From NCBI GenBank assembly GCA_934233735.1, contig CAKQGQ010000016.1, positions 1 to 51,762 of the forward strand: a stretch of 51,762 bases of DNA. The letters are read 5' to 3'. The notes beneath the pieces were generated by a model that searched no databases, was not told the DNA's origin, and was given only the letters and a program-made list of their open reading frames with translations. Within the stretch, counting starts at the first letter, position 1. Each line of letters starts with the position of its first letter. The DNA comes from an uncultured Clostridia bacterium (GTDB lineage: Bacteria; Bacillota; Clostridia; Peptostreptococcales; Anaerovoracaceae). The position numbers and the translations under genes were made by a program. Positions 1 through 8,718 of this stretch are shown here, piece after piece.

Positions 1-44
1 CTTCCGCATCCAGTGCATGAGGCGCAAAGCCTGCACGGCGCGGC

Positions 45-73
45 TTGTATTTTTCCCTGTGAAATGTTATAAT
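45..73 (+). promoter_or_regulatory. Putative sigma-A promoter of znuA
   Basis: TTGTAT (45-50) and TATAAT (68-73) are separated by 17 bases, with an extended TG one base before the -10 box. The -10 box ends only 9 bases before the znuA ATG, so the transcript would be nearly leaderless. A small hairpin (13-36, GTGCA/TGCAC plus GGC/GCC) lies upstream. No Zur-type operator was recognised. Confidence 0.5.
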
Positions 74-82
74 ATATAAGTT

Positions 83-1114
83 ATGAAAAGAAAAAAATAC
101 AAGCTTATGCTTTCGCTCCTCCTGACTGTCACGCTGATTCTGACATCCGGCTGCGCACAGAGCGATAGAAATGGACAATATAATAAGAATCCTTCCAGGG
201 TGATTCTCTGCGCGGGATTTTCTGAATACGACTGGACACGGAATGTTTTGGGCGATAATCCGGCGGGAATCGAGCTTCGTCTGCTTAACACCAGTGGGGT
301 TGATATGCACAGCTATCAGCCTTCCGTCTCGGATATGGTTCAGATTGCAGACTGCGACCTTTTGATTTATACGGGCGGAATTTCGGAGTTTTGGATTGAC
401 AAGGCGACCGCTTCCTCGAAGAAGGACAGCATCAGCGTGCTTTCGCTGATGGAGTATTTTGAAGAGAATCCCGGGCTTTTCCCGGCATATGAGCAGGAAG
501 AGCACGACCACAACCACGGGCATGAGCACGAACATGAAGATGAGGACGCGAATCTGCACGGACACGAGCATGACGAAGAAGCGGACGAACATATCTGGCT
601 TTCGCTGAAGATGGCGCCTGTGTTCTGCGAAAAGATTGCAGATGCGGTTTCGCAGCTTGACCCCGCAAACGAGGATTTATACCAAAAGAACCTGTCGGGC
701 TACCAAGCGCAGCTTAAGGCGCTTGACGCTGAGTTTGAGCAGGCTGTGAGCCAGGCTTCGGGGGATGTGCTGCTGTTCGCCGACCGTTTCCCTTTCCTGT
801 ACCTTTCACAGGATTACGGAATCCACTGCCACGCCGCCTTTCCGGGCTGCTCAGCGGAAACCGAGGCAAGCTTCGAGACGATTATCGACCTTGCCGATGA
901 TTTGATTACGGACAAGCTTTCGCACATCGTGATTCTCAAAAACAGCAAAAAAAATCTCGCACAGACCATCATCCGCGCTTCCGAAAAGCAGAATGTACGG
1001 ATTTGCGAGCTTGACTCTCTGCAGTCCATAACCTCCGAGGATATTGACGGAGGCTTTACCTATCTGAACGCAATGAAACAAAACAAGGAGGTCATTTCCG
1101 AATGTCTCAACTGA
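83..1114 (+). CDS. znuA: Metal ABC transporter substrate-binding lipoprotein (ZnuA-like)
   Basis: This is the extracellular solute-binding protein of a zinc (or manganese) importer. Residues 1-24 form a lipoprotein signal with a lipobox ending in TSGC, so the mature protein would be lipid-anchored at Cys24. The middle of the protein (about residues 140-170) holds a His/Asp/Glu-rich loop (HDHNHGHEHEHED) typical of zinc-binding cluster A-I proteins, and the ordered metal-site histidines lie on either side. The length (343 aa) fits the family. No good Shine-Dalgarno sequence precedes the ATG, and the predicted promoter leaves almost no 5' leader. The gene overlaps the downstream ATPase gene by 13 bases, which indicates coupled translation. 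Zinc is inferred from the His-rich loop; manganese cannot be excluded. Confidence 0.9.
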   Translation: MKRKKYKLMLSLLLTVTLILTSGCAQSDRNGQYNKNPSRVILCAGFSEYDWTRNVLGDNPAGIELRLLNTSGVDMHSYQPSVSDMVQIADCDLLIYTGGISEFWIDKATASSKKDSISVLSLMEYFEENPGLFPAYEQEEHDHNHGHEHEHEDEDANLHGHEHDEEADEHIWLSLKMAPVFCEKIADAVSQLDPANEDLYQKNLSGYQAQLKALDAEFEQAVSQASGDVLLFADRFPFLYLSQDYGIHCHAAFPGCSAETEASFETIIDLADDLITDKLSHIVILKNSKKNLAQTIIRASEKQNVRICELDSLQSITSEDIDGGFTYLNAMKQNKEVISECLN

Positions 1115-1890
1115 TTGTAAATAATTTATCGCTCGGCTATGACGGCATCGTCGTGTCCGAAGGCATCAATTTTCAGGTCAACAAAGGCGACTACCTGTGC
1201 ATTGTCGGCGAAAACGGTTCCGGCAAATCCACATTGATGAAAACGCTTCTCGGCCTGCAAAAACCGCTTTCCGGGGAAGTCATCCTCTCAGGCGGACTGT
1301 CACGCGCCCAAATCGGCTATCTGCCGCAGCAAACACCGGTGCAGAAGGATTTTCCCGCATCCGTGCAGGAAATCGTCCTGTCGGGATTTTTGGCATCCTT
1401 AGGTGCTAAACCGTTTTACTCGCGCGCGCAGAAACAGGCCGCACTTGACAATATGAAAAAACTCGGAATTTACGATAAGAGAAACCACTGCTACCGCAAC
1501 CTTTCCGGCGGTCAGCAGCAAAGAGTTCTGCTCGCCAGAGCACTTTGCGCCACCTCGCAGATGCTCTTTCTGGACGAGCCGATTTCGGGACTCGACCCGG
1601 CGGCTTCCGCAGAAATGTACGAAATTATCGCAAAGCTCAATCACGACGAAGATATCACCATCGTGATGGTTTCCCATGACATCGAAGCCGCTGTCAAATA
1701 CGCCAGCCACATTCTTCACATGGGAAGCAGCATGCAGTTTTTCGGCAGCAAGGAAGAGTATGTGCAGACTCCGCTGAAGGGCAGGTTTCGTCTTTCAAAC
1801 TTCGTGGACGAGCCGCTTTGCAGCCGCGCGGAAAGAATCAGTATCAAACCAAGGAGGTCGGTAAGAGATGAATTTAATAAACATGATTAG
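1102..1890 (+). CDS. znuC: Metal ABC transporter ATP-binding protein (ZnuC-like)
   Basis: This is the cytoplasmic ATPase that powers the zinc/manganese importer. Walker A is GENGSGKST, the ABC signature is LSGGQQQR, Walker B is MLFLDEPISGLD, and the H-switch lies in MVSHDIEAA. The 262 aa length is normal for a single nucleotide-binding domain with a short C-terminal extension. The start follows AAGGAGG at a 10-base spacing inside the end of the lipoprotein gene. The 3' end overlaps the permease gene by 23 bases, so the three cistrons form one unit. Confidence 0.93.
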   Translation: MSQLIVNNLSLGYDGIVVSEGINFQVNKGDYLCIVGENGSGKSTLMKTLLGLQKPLSGEVILSGGLSRAQIGYLPQQTPVQKDFPASVQEIVLSGFLASLGAKPFYSRAQKQAALDNMKKLGIYDKRNHCYRNLSGGQQQRVLLARALCATSQMLFLDEPISGLDPAASAEMYEIIAKLNHDEDITIVMVSHDIEAAVKYASHILHMGSSMQFFGSKEEYVQTPLKGRFRLSNFVDEPLCSRAERISIKPRRSVRDEFNKHD

Positions 1891-2710
1891 TGACTACTTC
1901 TCGTACTCCTTTGTATGGTACGCGTTTATCGCCGGGATTCTGGCGGCACTATGCTCCTCCCTTCTGGGTGTGACACTCGTTCTGAAGCGTTACTCGTTCA
2001 TCGGAGACGGGCTTTCGCATGTCGCCTTCGGCGCGATGGCGATTGCGGCGGTTTTGTCGGTGAGCAACAACCTTCTCATCGTTATGCCTGTAACGATTAT
2101 CAGCGCGGTGCTTCTTCTAAAGACCGGGCAAAACGCAAAAATAAAAGGCGATGCGGCGCTCGCAATGATTTCCGTCGGCTCCATGGCCTTCGGCTATCTT
2201 TTGCTGAATCTTTTCTCCGCATCTGCCAATATTTCGGGTGATGTATGCAGCACGCTTTTCGGCTCTACATCGATTTTGACACTGACCGGGAGCGATATTA
2301 TCCTCTGCGTGTCCATGTCGATTGTGGTTATTTTAATCTTTGTGCTTTTTTATAATCGGATTTTTGCAGTTACCTTTGACGAAAGCTTTGCGAGTGCAAC
2401 AGGCGTCAACGCTTCCGACTGCAATCTGCTGATTGCGATTACCACGGCGGTTGTCATCGTGCTTGCGATGAACCTCGTCGGCGCTCTCCTGACTTCGGCT
2501 TTGATTATCTTCCCGGCGCTTTCCGCCATGCGGATTTTCAGCACCTTCCGTCAGGTTATCGTCTGCGCTGCCGTTTACGCAGTTGTTACCTCCGCGGTAG
2601 GAATCCTGATTTCCATCATCCTGTCAACGCCTGCAGGCGCGACTATCGTGGTGACGGATCTGCTCGCCTTCGGCATCTGCAGTCTCATCGGAAAAATCAA
2701 AACATGCTGA
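1868..2710 (+). CDS. znuB: Metal ABC transporter permease (ZnuB-like)
   Basis: This is the integral membrane channel subunit of the ABC-3 family, 280 aa, with about eight hydrophobic segments. The family feature visible here is the N-terminal stretch around GVTLVLKRYSFIGDGLSHVAFG, where the permease meets the ATPase. The ATG is preceded by AAGGAGG with a 10-base gap. The stop codon lies inside the 3' end of polC on the opposite strand, a convergent overlap of 14 bases, so no terminator can lie between the two genes. Confidence 0.92.
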   Translation: MNLINMISDYFSYSFVWYAFIAGILAALCSSLLGVTLVLKRYSFIGDGLSHVAFGAMAIAAVLSVSNNLLIVMPVTIISAVLLLKTGQNAKIKGDAALAMISVGSMAFGYLLLNLFSASANISGDVCSTLFGSTSILTLTGSDIILCVSMSIVVILIFVLFYNRIFAVTFDESFASATGVNASDCNLLIAITTAVVIVLAMNLVGALLTSALIIFPALSAMRIFSTFRQVIVCAAVYAVVTSAVGILISIILSTPAGATIVVTDLLAFGICSLIGKIKTC

Positions 2711-5700
2711 GCTGGTCGGTTTCGGCAAGTCCCTCAAACACGCCGTGATTTCGGAGTCCCTCCACAGCGGTTCGATTCAGTTTCGCCCTCTTCACCGCCT
2801 CTTCAACCGTGTCGAATTCCTTGATTTCATATTCGCTTTGGAAAGCCTTTGCGGCATTTTCGCCCACGCCTTCTATCGCTACAAACGGAAGCAGAACCTT
2901 GCCGTTATCCACGCTGAATTTCGTCGCAAGCGACTTGCCGAGCCTTGCCGGAGTAAACTCATAACCTCTGGCATACATCTCATAGGCAACCTCATAGATC
3001 GTATAATCGTCTTTTTCCTTCGGAGCCGCATTCGTTCCCTTCGCATCGATTTCATCCATCTTTGCCAAAATCGCATCCTTGCCTTTCAGAATCGTCTCAG
3101 CGTCGAAGTTCGCAACCTTCGTTGTGAAATAGGTCGCATAAAACTCCTGCGGATAGTAAACCTTATACCACGCCATGCGGAAACTCATCATCGTGTAGGC
3201 AACCGCATGGGCGCGCGGGAACATGTATTTAATCTTATTGCAGGAATCGATGTACCAGTCGGGAACATCGTGCTCCTTCATCGTCGCAACCTGCTGCTCG
3301 TCGAGGTCTTTCTTTCCCTTACGGACGATTTCCATGATTTTGAACGCAGTCTCGTTCTCAACGCCCTTCAAAATCAGATAGTTCATGATGTCGTCTCGGG
3401 TTGAAATAACTTCACGCATCGTCGCCGTTCCGGAGCGGATGTAGTCCTGTGCGTTATTCAGCCACACATCCGTGCCGTGCGAAAAGCCTGAAATTCGAAC
3501 AAGATCTGCGAATTTATCCGGCTTCGTATCGTCAAGCATCTGCCGCGTAAACGAAGTTCCGAATTCCGGTATCGCATAAGAGCCGTGCGTAAATTTATAG
3601 TCCGGATCTTTGATGTCAAGCGCCTCGATTCCGTTGAAAATGCTCAGCACCTTTCGGTCGGTCAGGTCGATTTTCAGTGGGTCCGTACCCGTCATGTCCT
3701 GAAGCTGACGGATCATGGACGGCACATCGTGACCGAGAATATCGAGCTTCAAAAGGTTCTCGTCGATTTTGTGGTAGTCGAAATGCGTTGTGATAATGTC
3801 CGTGTTCACATCGTTTGCCGGATGCTGAATCGGACAAAACTCAAAGATCTCATGGTCGTCCGGGCAGATTACGATGCCTCCCGGGTGCTGGCCCGTCGTC
3901 CTTTTTACACCCGTGCAGTGCTGCGTAAGTCTGTCTTTCTCGTATTTATTTACAGGAATGTTTCTCTCTTCAAAATATTTTGCGACATAGCCGTAAGCGG
4001 TCTTTTCCGCTACCGTGCCTACGGTTCCCGCCTTGAAAACGTTTTTGTCGCCGAAAATCACGCCGACATATTTATGCGCCTGCGGCTGATATTCGCCTGC
4101 GAAATTAAGGTCGATATCGGGCTCTTTATTCCCTTTGAAACCAAGGAAGGTTGCGAAAGGAATCGTGTAGCCGTCCCGCTTCATCGGTGTGCCGCAGTCC
4201 GGGCAGTTCATCGGCGGCATATCGACGCCGCAGTCGTACTTCTGCATATCGCCCCAGATGATTTTTTTGCAGTTTGGGCACAGATAGTGCGGGTCGAGCG
4301 GATTTACCTCCGTAATTCCTGCCATCGTCGCCGCAAAAGATGAGCCTACCGAGCCTCGGGAGCCTACCAGATAGCCGTCTTCCAAAGACTTGTTTACAAG
4401 CATCTGCGCACTGACATACATCACCGCATAGCCGTTGTTTATGATGGAATTCAGTTCAATATCCAGTCTGTCTTCGATTTCTTTCGGGAGCGGATTGCCG
4501 TACTGCGCGTTTGCGCGCTCCATACAGGTATTTCGCAGGGTATCTTCTGCGCCTTCAATCTTCGGCGGGAATTTTCCTGCCGGAACCGGGCGGATGTCGT
4601 CGTCCACAAGGCTTGCTATGTAGTTCGTGTTTTCGATTACGACTTCGCGGGCGCGGTCGCCAAGATAAGCAAATTCCGCCATCATCTCATCGGTCGTCTT
4701 CATGTAAAGGCCTTCGCCGTTTTCCGCATCGTCGTAGCCCATGCCCGCCATGACAATGTTTCGGTAAATTGCATCGTCAGGCTCCGTATAGTGGGAGTCC
4801 GTCGTTGCCACGACGCGCTTGCCGAGCTTGTCCGCAAGCGCAACAATTTTTTTGTTGATGGCGCGCAGATCGTCCTCTGTCTCGACACGCTTACCGTCCA
4901 GATAAAATTCTTCCTCGAGCATAAAGCGGTTGTTGATGACCGGCTGGATTTCCAGATAGTCATAACGGGATGCAATGCGCTCCTGCTCTTCCGGACTTGC
5001 CTGCTCGGTAATATGCCGGGTATGCGTTCTCTTGTTATAGGAAACACGCTTGACCATGGAAAGGAAAACCTCTCCGGCACTGCACGCGGAGCCTATAATC
5101 AGCCCTTCGCGGTGCGCTTCAATCACTGACCACGGAAGTCTCGGTTTTTTATAAAAATAGTTGATATGGGAATAGGAAACCAGCTTATAGATATTCTTAA
5201 GCCCTTCCTGTGATTTTGCTAAGATAATGATGTGATTCGTCGGCTTGGGTTTGTAGTCGATTTCTCCGTTTTCGTCCCTGCAGTCCGCATCGTCGAAGAC
5301 ATAGCCTTCCACGCCGTAAATCACCTTAATCGGACGGCCTTTTTCCGCCTGCTTCTTCGCCTCTGCCGCGCAGTCCGGGAATGCCTGAACCACGCCGTGG
5401 TCGGTAACCGCAACCGCAGGCTGTCCCCACTTCGCCGCCTGCGCCACGATGTCCTTCGCTTCGTTGAAGCCGTCCATCTGGCTCATCTTCGAGTGGATGT
5501 GAAGCTCGACACGCTTGCCGTCTTCCCAGGTATCCTCACGGCCGATTTCTCTGTCCGCTTTTTCGAGGTCTTTGAACATAATCGTGTTCATGTTCTCAAA
5601 GGTATCCCACTGCACCTCGCCGCGGATTTTGACCGCATCGCCCGGCTTCAGCAGATCATTGATTTCGCCCCACTTGGCTTCGGTCACGAACGCCTTCGTG

Positions 5701-6599
5701 CAGACCGTCGTCTTGTTATCCGTAATCAGAAGCGACACGAGATGATTTCCGTTTTTTATCAGGCGTTCCGAGATTTTGAACAGAATGCCTTCGACAACGA
5801 CCGTTCCCATCTTCGGGTCGATGTCTCTGAGCTCGACAGTTTTGCCGCCCGGTATATCGCGGCCCATAATGCGGTTTCCGGATGCAGGAAGCTCCTTCTC
5901 CCTGCGCTTCCAGCCGCCTTCGCCGCCTTTTCCGCCGAAGCCGCCCTTTGGCTGAAATCCGCCGCCTGCCCCGAAGCCCGCGTTTCCGCCGTTTTCCGTG
6001 CGTTTCGGCGCAGCAGCCTTCCTCGCCTTGACTTCCTCGCGGTATTCTTCCACGCTCTTTTCAATTTCCTTTGCTTCATTTGCATGGAAGGAGCGCGACA
6101 TTTCTTCGAAAAGCTCTACATTGTTTGCAAAAGAAACTTCCAGCGAAAGATCAAATCGCTCCTTCAGAATTTCCTGAAATCTGCGCGCAAGCTTCTCATT
6201 GAGCTGCTTCGTTGCAAATTCCCCGAGCGCATGATAAATCACCCGGCTGCCATCCTTTTTTACAGTTCTCTCATCGATCATCTTCGTAATCGAAATGTAG
6301 GAGCCGTTTACTTCTTTTATCATATAAGGCAGAAACAGTCTTGCAATCTGCTCTTCATCGAGCAGCAGATTTTCATATGTAAAATCAAACTGAACTTCTT
6401 TGATAATGTCCAGCTTGTTGATAATCAGCGCCTTTATTTTTTCGCAGTCCAAAAAAGGTATGATAAAGTTCAGACGAATCGGCATTTCCAGTACGCCCGT
6501 TTCTTTATGTATCACACCTTTTCCAAGCTCGAAGCTGTATTCACTTTTCTCTCCGCCCAGCACGCTCCAGTCGATGCTTTCCCGGATCAGATTTTTCAT
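2697..6599 (-). CDS. polC: DNA polymerase III alpha subunit, PolC type, lacking the exonuclease domain
   Basis: This is the replicative DNA polymerase of the Gram-positive type, 1300 aa. Order of parts: N-terminal domain (1-200), Gly-rich linker (about 203-230), OB fold (about 262-350), PHP domain starting at HIHS (367-370), zinc-binding part with CPNC (774-777) and CPDC (799-802), palm catalytic aspartates in PDID (827-830), and a C-terminal clamp-binding peptide QLSMF. In usual PolC (about 1440 aa) a DnaQ-type exonuclease interrupts the PHP domain after the YGVEGYVFDD region. Here only about 15 residues separate that point from the resumed PHP sequence (NHIIILAKSQEGLKNIYK), and no DxE exonuclease motif is present. 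The protein starts inside the end of ispG (4-base overlap) and is the last gene of its operon. Confidence 0.95.
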   Translation of the reverse strand: MKNLIRESIDWSVLGGEKSEYSFELGKGVIHKETGVLEMPIRLNFIIPFLDCEKIKALIINKLDIIKEVQFDFTYENLLLDEEQIARLFLPYMIKEVNGSYISITKMIDERTVKKDGSRVIYHALGEFATKQLNEKLARRFQEILKERFDLSLEVSFANNVELFEEMSRSFHANEAKEIEKSVEEYREEVKARKAAAPKRTENGGNAGFGAGGGFQPKGGFGGKGGEGGWKRREKELPASGNRIMGRDIPGGKTVELRDIDPKMGTVVVEGILFKISERLIKNGNHLVSLLITDNKTTVCTKAFVTEAKWGEINDLLKPGDAVKIRGEVQWDTFENMNTIMFKDLEKADREIGREDTWEDGKRVELHIHSKMSQMDGFNEAKDIVAQAAKWGQPAVAVTDHGVVQAFPDCAAEAKKQAEKGRPIKVIYGVEGYVFDDADCRDENGEIDYKPKPTNHIIILAKSQEGLKNIYKLVSYSHINYFYKKPRLPWSVIEAHREGLIIGSACSAGEVFLSMVKRVSYNKRTHTRHITEQASPEEQERIASRYDYLEIQPVINNRFMLEEEFYLDGKRVETEDDLRAINKKIVALADKLGKRVVATTDSHYTEPDDAIYRNIVMAGMGYDDAENGEGLYMKTTDEMMAEFAYLGDRAREVVIENTNYIASLVDDDIRPVPAGKFPPKIEGAEDTLRNTCMERANAQYGNPLPKEIEDRLDIELNSIINNGYAVMYVSAQMLVNKSLEDGYLVGSRGSVGSSFAATMAGITEVNPLDPHYLCPNCKKIIWGDMQKYDCGVDMPPMNCPDCGTPMKRDGYTIPFATFLGFKGNKEPDIDLNFAGEYQPQAHKYVGVIFGDKNVFKAGTVGTVAEKTAYGYVAKYFEERNIPVNKYEKDRLTQHCTGVKRTTGQHPGGIVICPDDHEIFEFCPIQHPANDVNTDIITTHFDYHKIDENLLKLDILGHDVPSMIRQLQDMTGTDPLKIDLTDRKVLSIFNGIEALDIKDPDYKFTHGSYAIPEFGTSFTRQMLDDTKPDKFADLVRISGFSHGTDVWLNNAQDYIRSGTATMREVISTRDDIMNYLILKGVENETAFKIMEIVRKGKKDLDEQQVATMKEHDVPDWYIDSCNKIKYMFPRAHAVAYTMMSFRMAWYKVYYPQEFYATYFTTKVANFDAETILKGKDAILAKMDEIDAKGTNAAPKEKDDYTIYEVAYEMYARGYEFTPARLGKSLATKFSVDNGKVLLPFVAIEGVGENAAKAFQSEYEIKEFDTVEEAVKRAKLNRTAVEGLRNHGVFEGLAETDQLSMF

Positions 6600-7672
6600 A
6601 TACTCGCCTCTATCATCTTCAATAATTCATCTACCAGTTCTTCTTCCGGCACAGTGCGAACGACTTCACCTTTGGAAAAAAGCAGGCCGCGTCCGCTGCC
6701 TCCGCAGATTCCAAAGTCAGCCTCTGCCGCTTCGCCCGGTCCGTTAACCGCACAGCCCATCACCGCAACCTTCAGGCTTCTTTTCCCTTCACGCTCCAGT
6801 TTTTCTGCAATCGGAGAAAGCCTTCTTTCGGTCTCAGCTGCCAGCACCTGCAAATCCACCTTCGTTCGTCCGCAGGTCGGGCAGGAAACGAGGTCAACTC
6901 CGGCTTTCCTAAGTCCGACATTCCTGAGAATCTCCTTTGCGAAGAGAACCTCTTCGACCGGGTCTGCGGTTAAAGAAACGCGCATCGTGTCGCCGATTCC
7001 CTCAAGCAGCAGTGCGCCGATTCCGATTGCCGACTTCACCTTCCCTCTTTCGAGCGTTCCGGCCTCCGTAATACCGATATGAATCGGATAATCCGTCTTC
7101 GCTGACAAAATTTTATGTGCTTCATAGTTCATCCGCACATCCGAGGATTTAATCGAAACGACCAGCGCGTCATAGTCCAGCTCCTCAATCAGCTTTAAAT
7201 TGTTCAGTGCGCTTTCTGCAAGGCCTTCCGCCGTCACACGGCCATATTTCTGTAAAATCGGTTTTTCCAGAGAGCCCGAGTTTACGCCGACGCGAATCGG
7301 GATTTCATGCTCCTTCGCCGCTTCTACAACTGCGCGCAGACGCTCCCTGTCTCCGATGTTTCCCGGATTGATTCTGACCTTATCCGCGCCCGCCTGAATC
7401 GCCGCAAGCGCCAGTCTGTAGTCAAAGTGAATATCCGCTACCAAGGGCACTTTGCCCGCGAATTTTTTCTTTACGCGCGCGAAAACTTCTGCGGACTCCA
7501 TATCGGGCACTGCGATGCGTACGATTTCGCATCCTGCTTCCGTCAGTCTTTCAATCTGTCTGCAAAGCCCTTTTTCATCTCTGGAATCCACATTGGTCAT
7601 CGATTGTATTGTAATCGGCGCACCGCCTCCAATCAGCAGGCTGCCGCATCTTACCTGTTTCGTCGTTTTCAT
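6596..7672 (-). CDS. ispG: 4-hydroxy-3-methylbut-2-en-1-yl diphosphate synthase
   Basis: This iron-sulphur enzyme of the MEP isoprenoid pathway converts MEcPP to HMBPP. The 358 aa length matches the short bacterial form. The N-terminal half is a TIM barrel (RCGSLLIGGGAPITIQSMTN at the start). The cluster ligands are visible as SCPTCGR and, further on, GCAVNGPGEA, which also carries the catalytic glutamate. The start follows AGGTGAGAAT. The gene lies 8 bases after rseP and overlaps polC by 4 bases. With dxr and uppS in the same operon, this places isoprenoid supply for undecaprenyl phosphate next to its use. Confidence 0.95.
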   Translation of the reverse strand: MKTTKQVRCGSLLIGGGAPITIQSMTNVDSRDEKGLCRQIERLTEAGCEIVRIAVPDMESAEVFARVKKKFAGKVPLVADIHFDYRLALAAIQAGADKVRINPGNIGDRERLRAVVEAAKEHEIPIRVGVNSGSLEKPILQKYGRVTAEGLAESALNNLKLIEELDYDALVVSIKSSDVRMNYEAHKILSAKTDYPIHIGITEAGTLERGKVKSAIGIGALLLEGIGDTMRVSLTADPVEEVLFAKEILRNVGLRKAGVDLVSCPTCGRTKVDLQVLAAETERRLSPIAEKLEREGKRSLKVAVMGCAVNGPGEAAEADFGICGGSGRGLLFSKGEVVRTVPEEELVDELLKMIEASI

Positions 7673-7680
7673 ATTCTCAC

Positions 7681-8718
7681 CTAATCAAAGATTCGCAGTA
7701 CATCGTTAAATGTCACATAAACCATCAGAAGCATCAAAAGCGCAAGCCCTGCTAAATGCACGGTTCCTTCCACTTTTTCGCTGACAGGCTTCTTCGTAAT
7801 CGCGCTGTACAGCACGAAAATAATTCTGCCGCCGTCCAATGCCGGAAGCGGAAGCATGTTCACAATCGCAAGGTTAATGCAAATCAGTGCAACCAGCGAC
7901 GCATAATAGGAAACGCCGTACTTGGTAGTCTGGCTTACCATCTGCACCATGCCGACCGGCCCGGTCAGTTCGTCTGCACCAACTTTGCCCGTAAAGAGCT
8001 GTCCGATCGCCGAAAACATCATTTTCGTAAGATTCCAGGTTGACTGCACACCTGCGACGGCAGCCTTTGCAGGGTTATGACTGATTTTGCAGGTAATTCC
8101 CAGCACATAGCGTGACACCGTGTTTCCCTGCGCATCCACGCCATCAACGAGCGTCGGTTTTATATCAGCCGTATGGGTTTTGCCCTCTCTTTCATACTCC
8201 ACGGAGACGGACTGCCCGTCCTTAACCGTATTGATTGCAGTGGAAATATCGTTCCACGCTTCAATTTTATACACCTTGTCGGTCGTGACGCTCAAAATTT
8301 TATCATTCGGCTCAAGGCCTGCAAGCGCCGCGGGGCTTCCGCTCTCGACTTCGCCGAGCGTCGTCGTCGTAAAGCCGTAAATTCCCGCGATGAGGCACAT
8401 AATCACAATCGCACAGGCAAGGTTCATCAGAGAGCCCGCCGCGAGAATCAAAATTTTCTGCCACGGCTTCTTTCTTCCGAATGCCCGCTCATCGGTCGAG
8501 TCTTCGTCCTCGCCCTCCATCGCACAAAATCCTCCAATCGGAAGAAGCCGAATGCTGTGAAGCGTTTCTCCTTTTTGCTTTTTCCAAATCACAGGTCCCA
8601 TGCCGAACGCAAATTCGTTGACCTTGACCCCGCATTTTTTCGCTGCGATGTAATGCCCCAGCTCATGCGGAAAAATCATAATGCAAAACAGTATAATCGC
8701 AAGAATTGCTGTCTTCAT
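7681..8718 (-). CDS. rseP: Site-2-type intramembrane metalloprotease (RseP/RasP family)
   Basis: This M50 zinc protease cleaves transmembrane segments, typically of anti-sigma factors or leftover signal peptides. The zinc motif HELGH lies in the first transmembrane segment (FPHELGHYIAAKK), a PDZ domain occupies about residues 105-190, and the C-terminal LDGGRI motif supplies the third zinc ligand. The 345 aa length and four membrane segments are usual. Its ATG overlaps the dxr stop codon (ATGA). The position between dxr and ispG is the common Firmicutes order. The RasP name would also fit. Confidence 0.93.
   Translation of the reverse strand: MKTAILAIILFCIMIFPHELGHYIAAKKCGVKVNEFAFGMGPVIWKKQKGETLHSIRLLPIGGFCAMEGEDEDSTDERAFGRKKPWQKILILAAGSLMNLACAIVIMCLIAGIYGFTTTTLGEVESGSPAALAGLEPNDKILSVTTDKVYKIEAWNDISTAINTVKDGQSVSVEYEREGKTHTADIKPTLVDGVDAQGNTVSRYVLGITCKISHNPAKAAVAGVQSTWNLTKMMFSAIGQLFTGKVGADELTGPVGMVQMVSQTTKYGVSYYASLVALICINLAIVNMLPLPALDGGRIIFVLYSAITKKPVSEKVEGTVHLAGLALLMLLMVYVTFNDVLRIFD

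Noticed and set aside
5232..7082. 616-codon open frame on the plus strand opposite polC and ispG
   Set aside because: It lies entirely antisense to two genes with clear motifs, has no recognisable domain and reads like a mirror of their codon bias.
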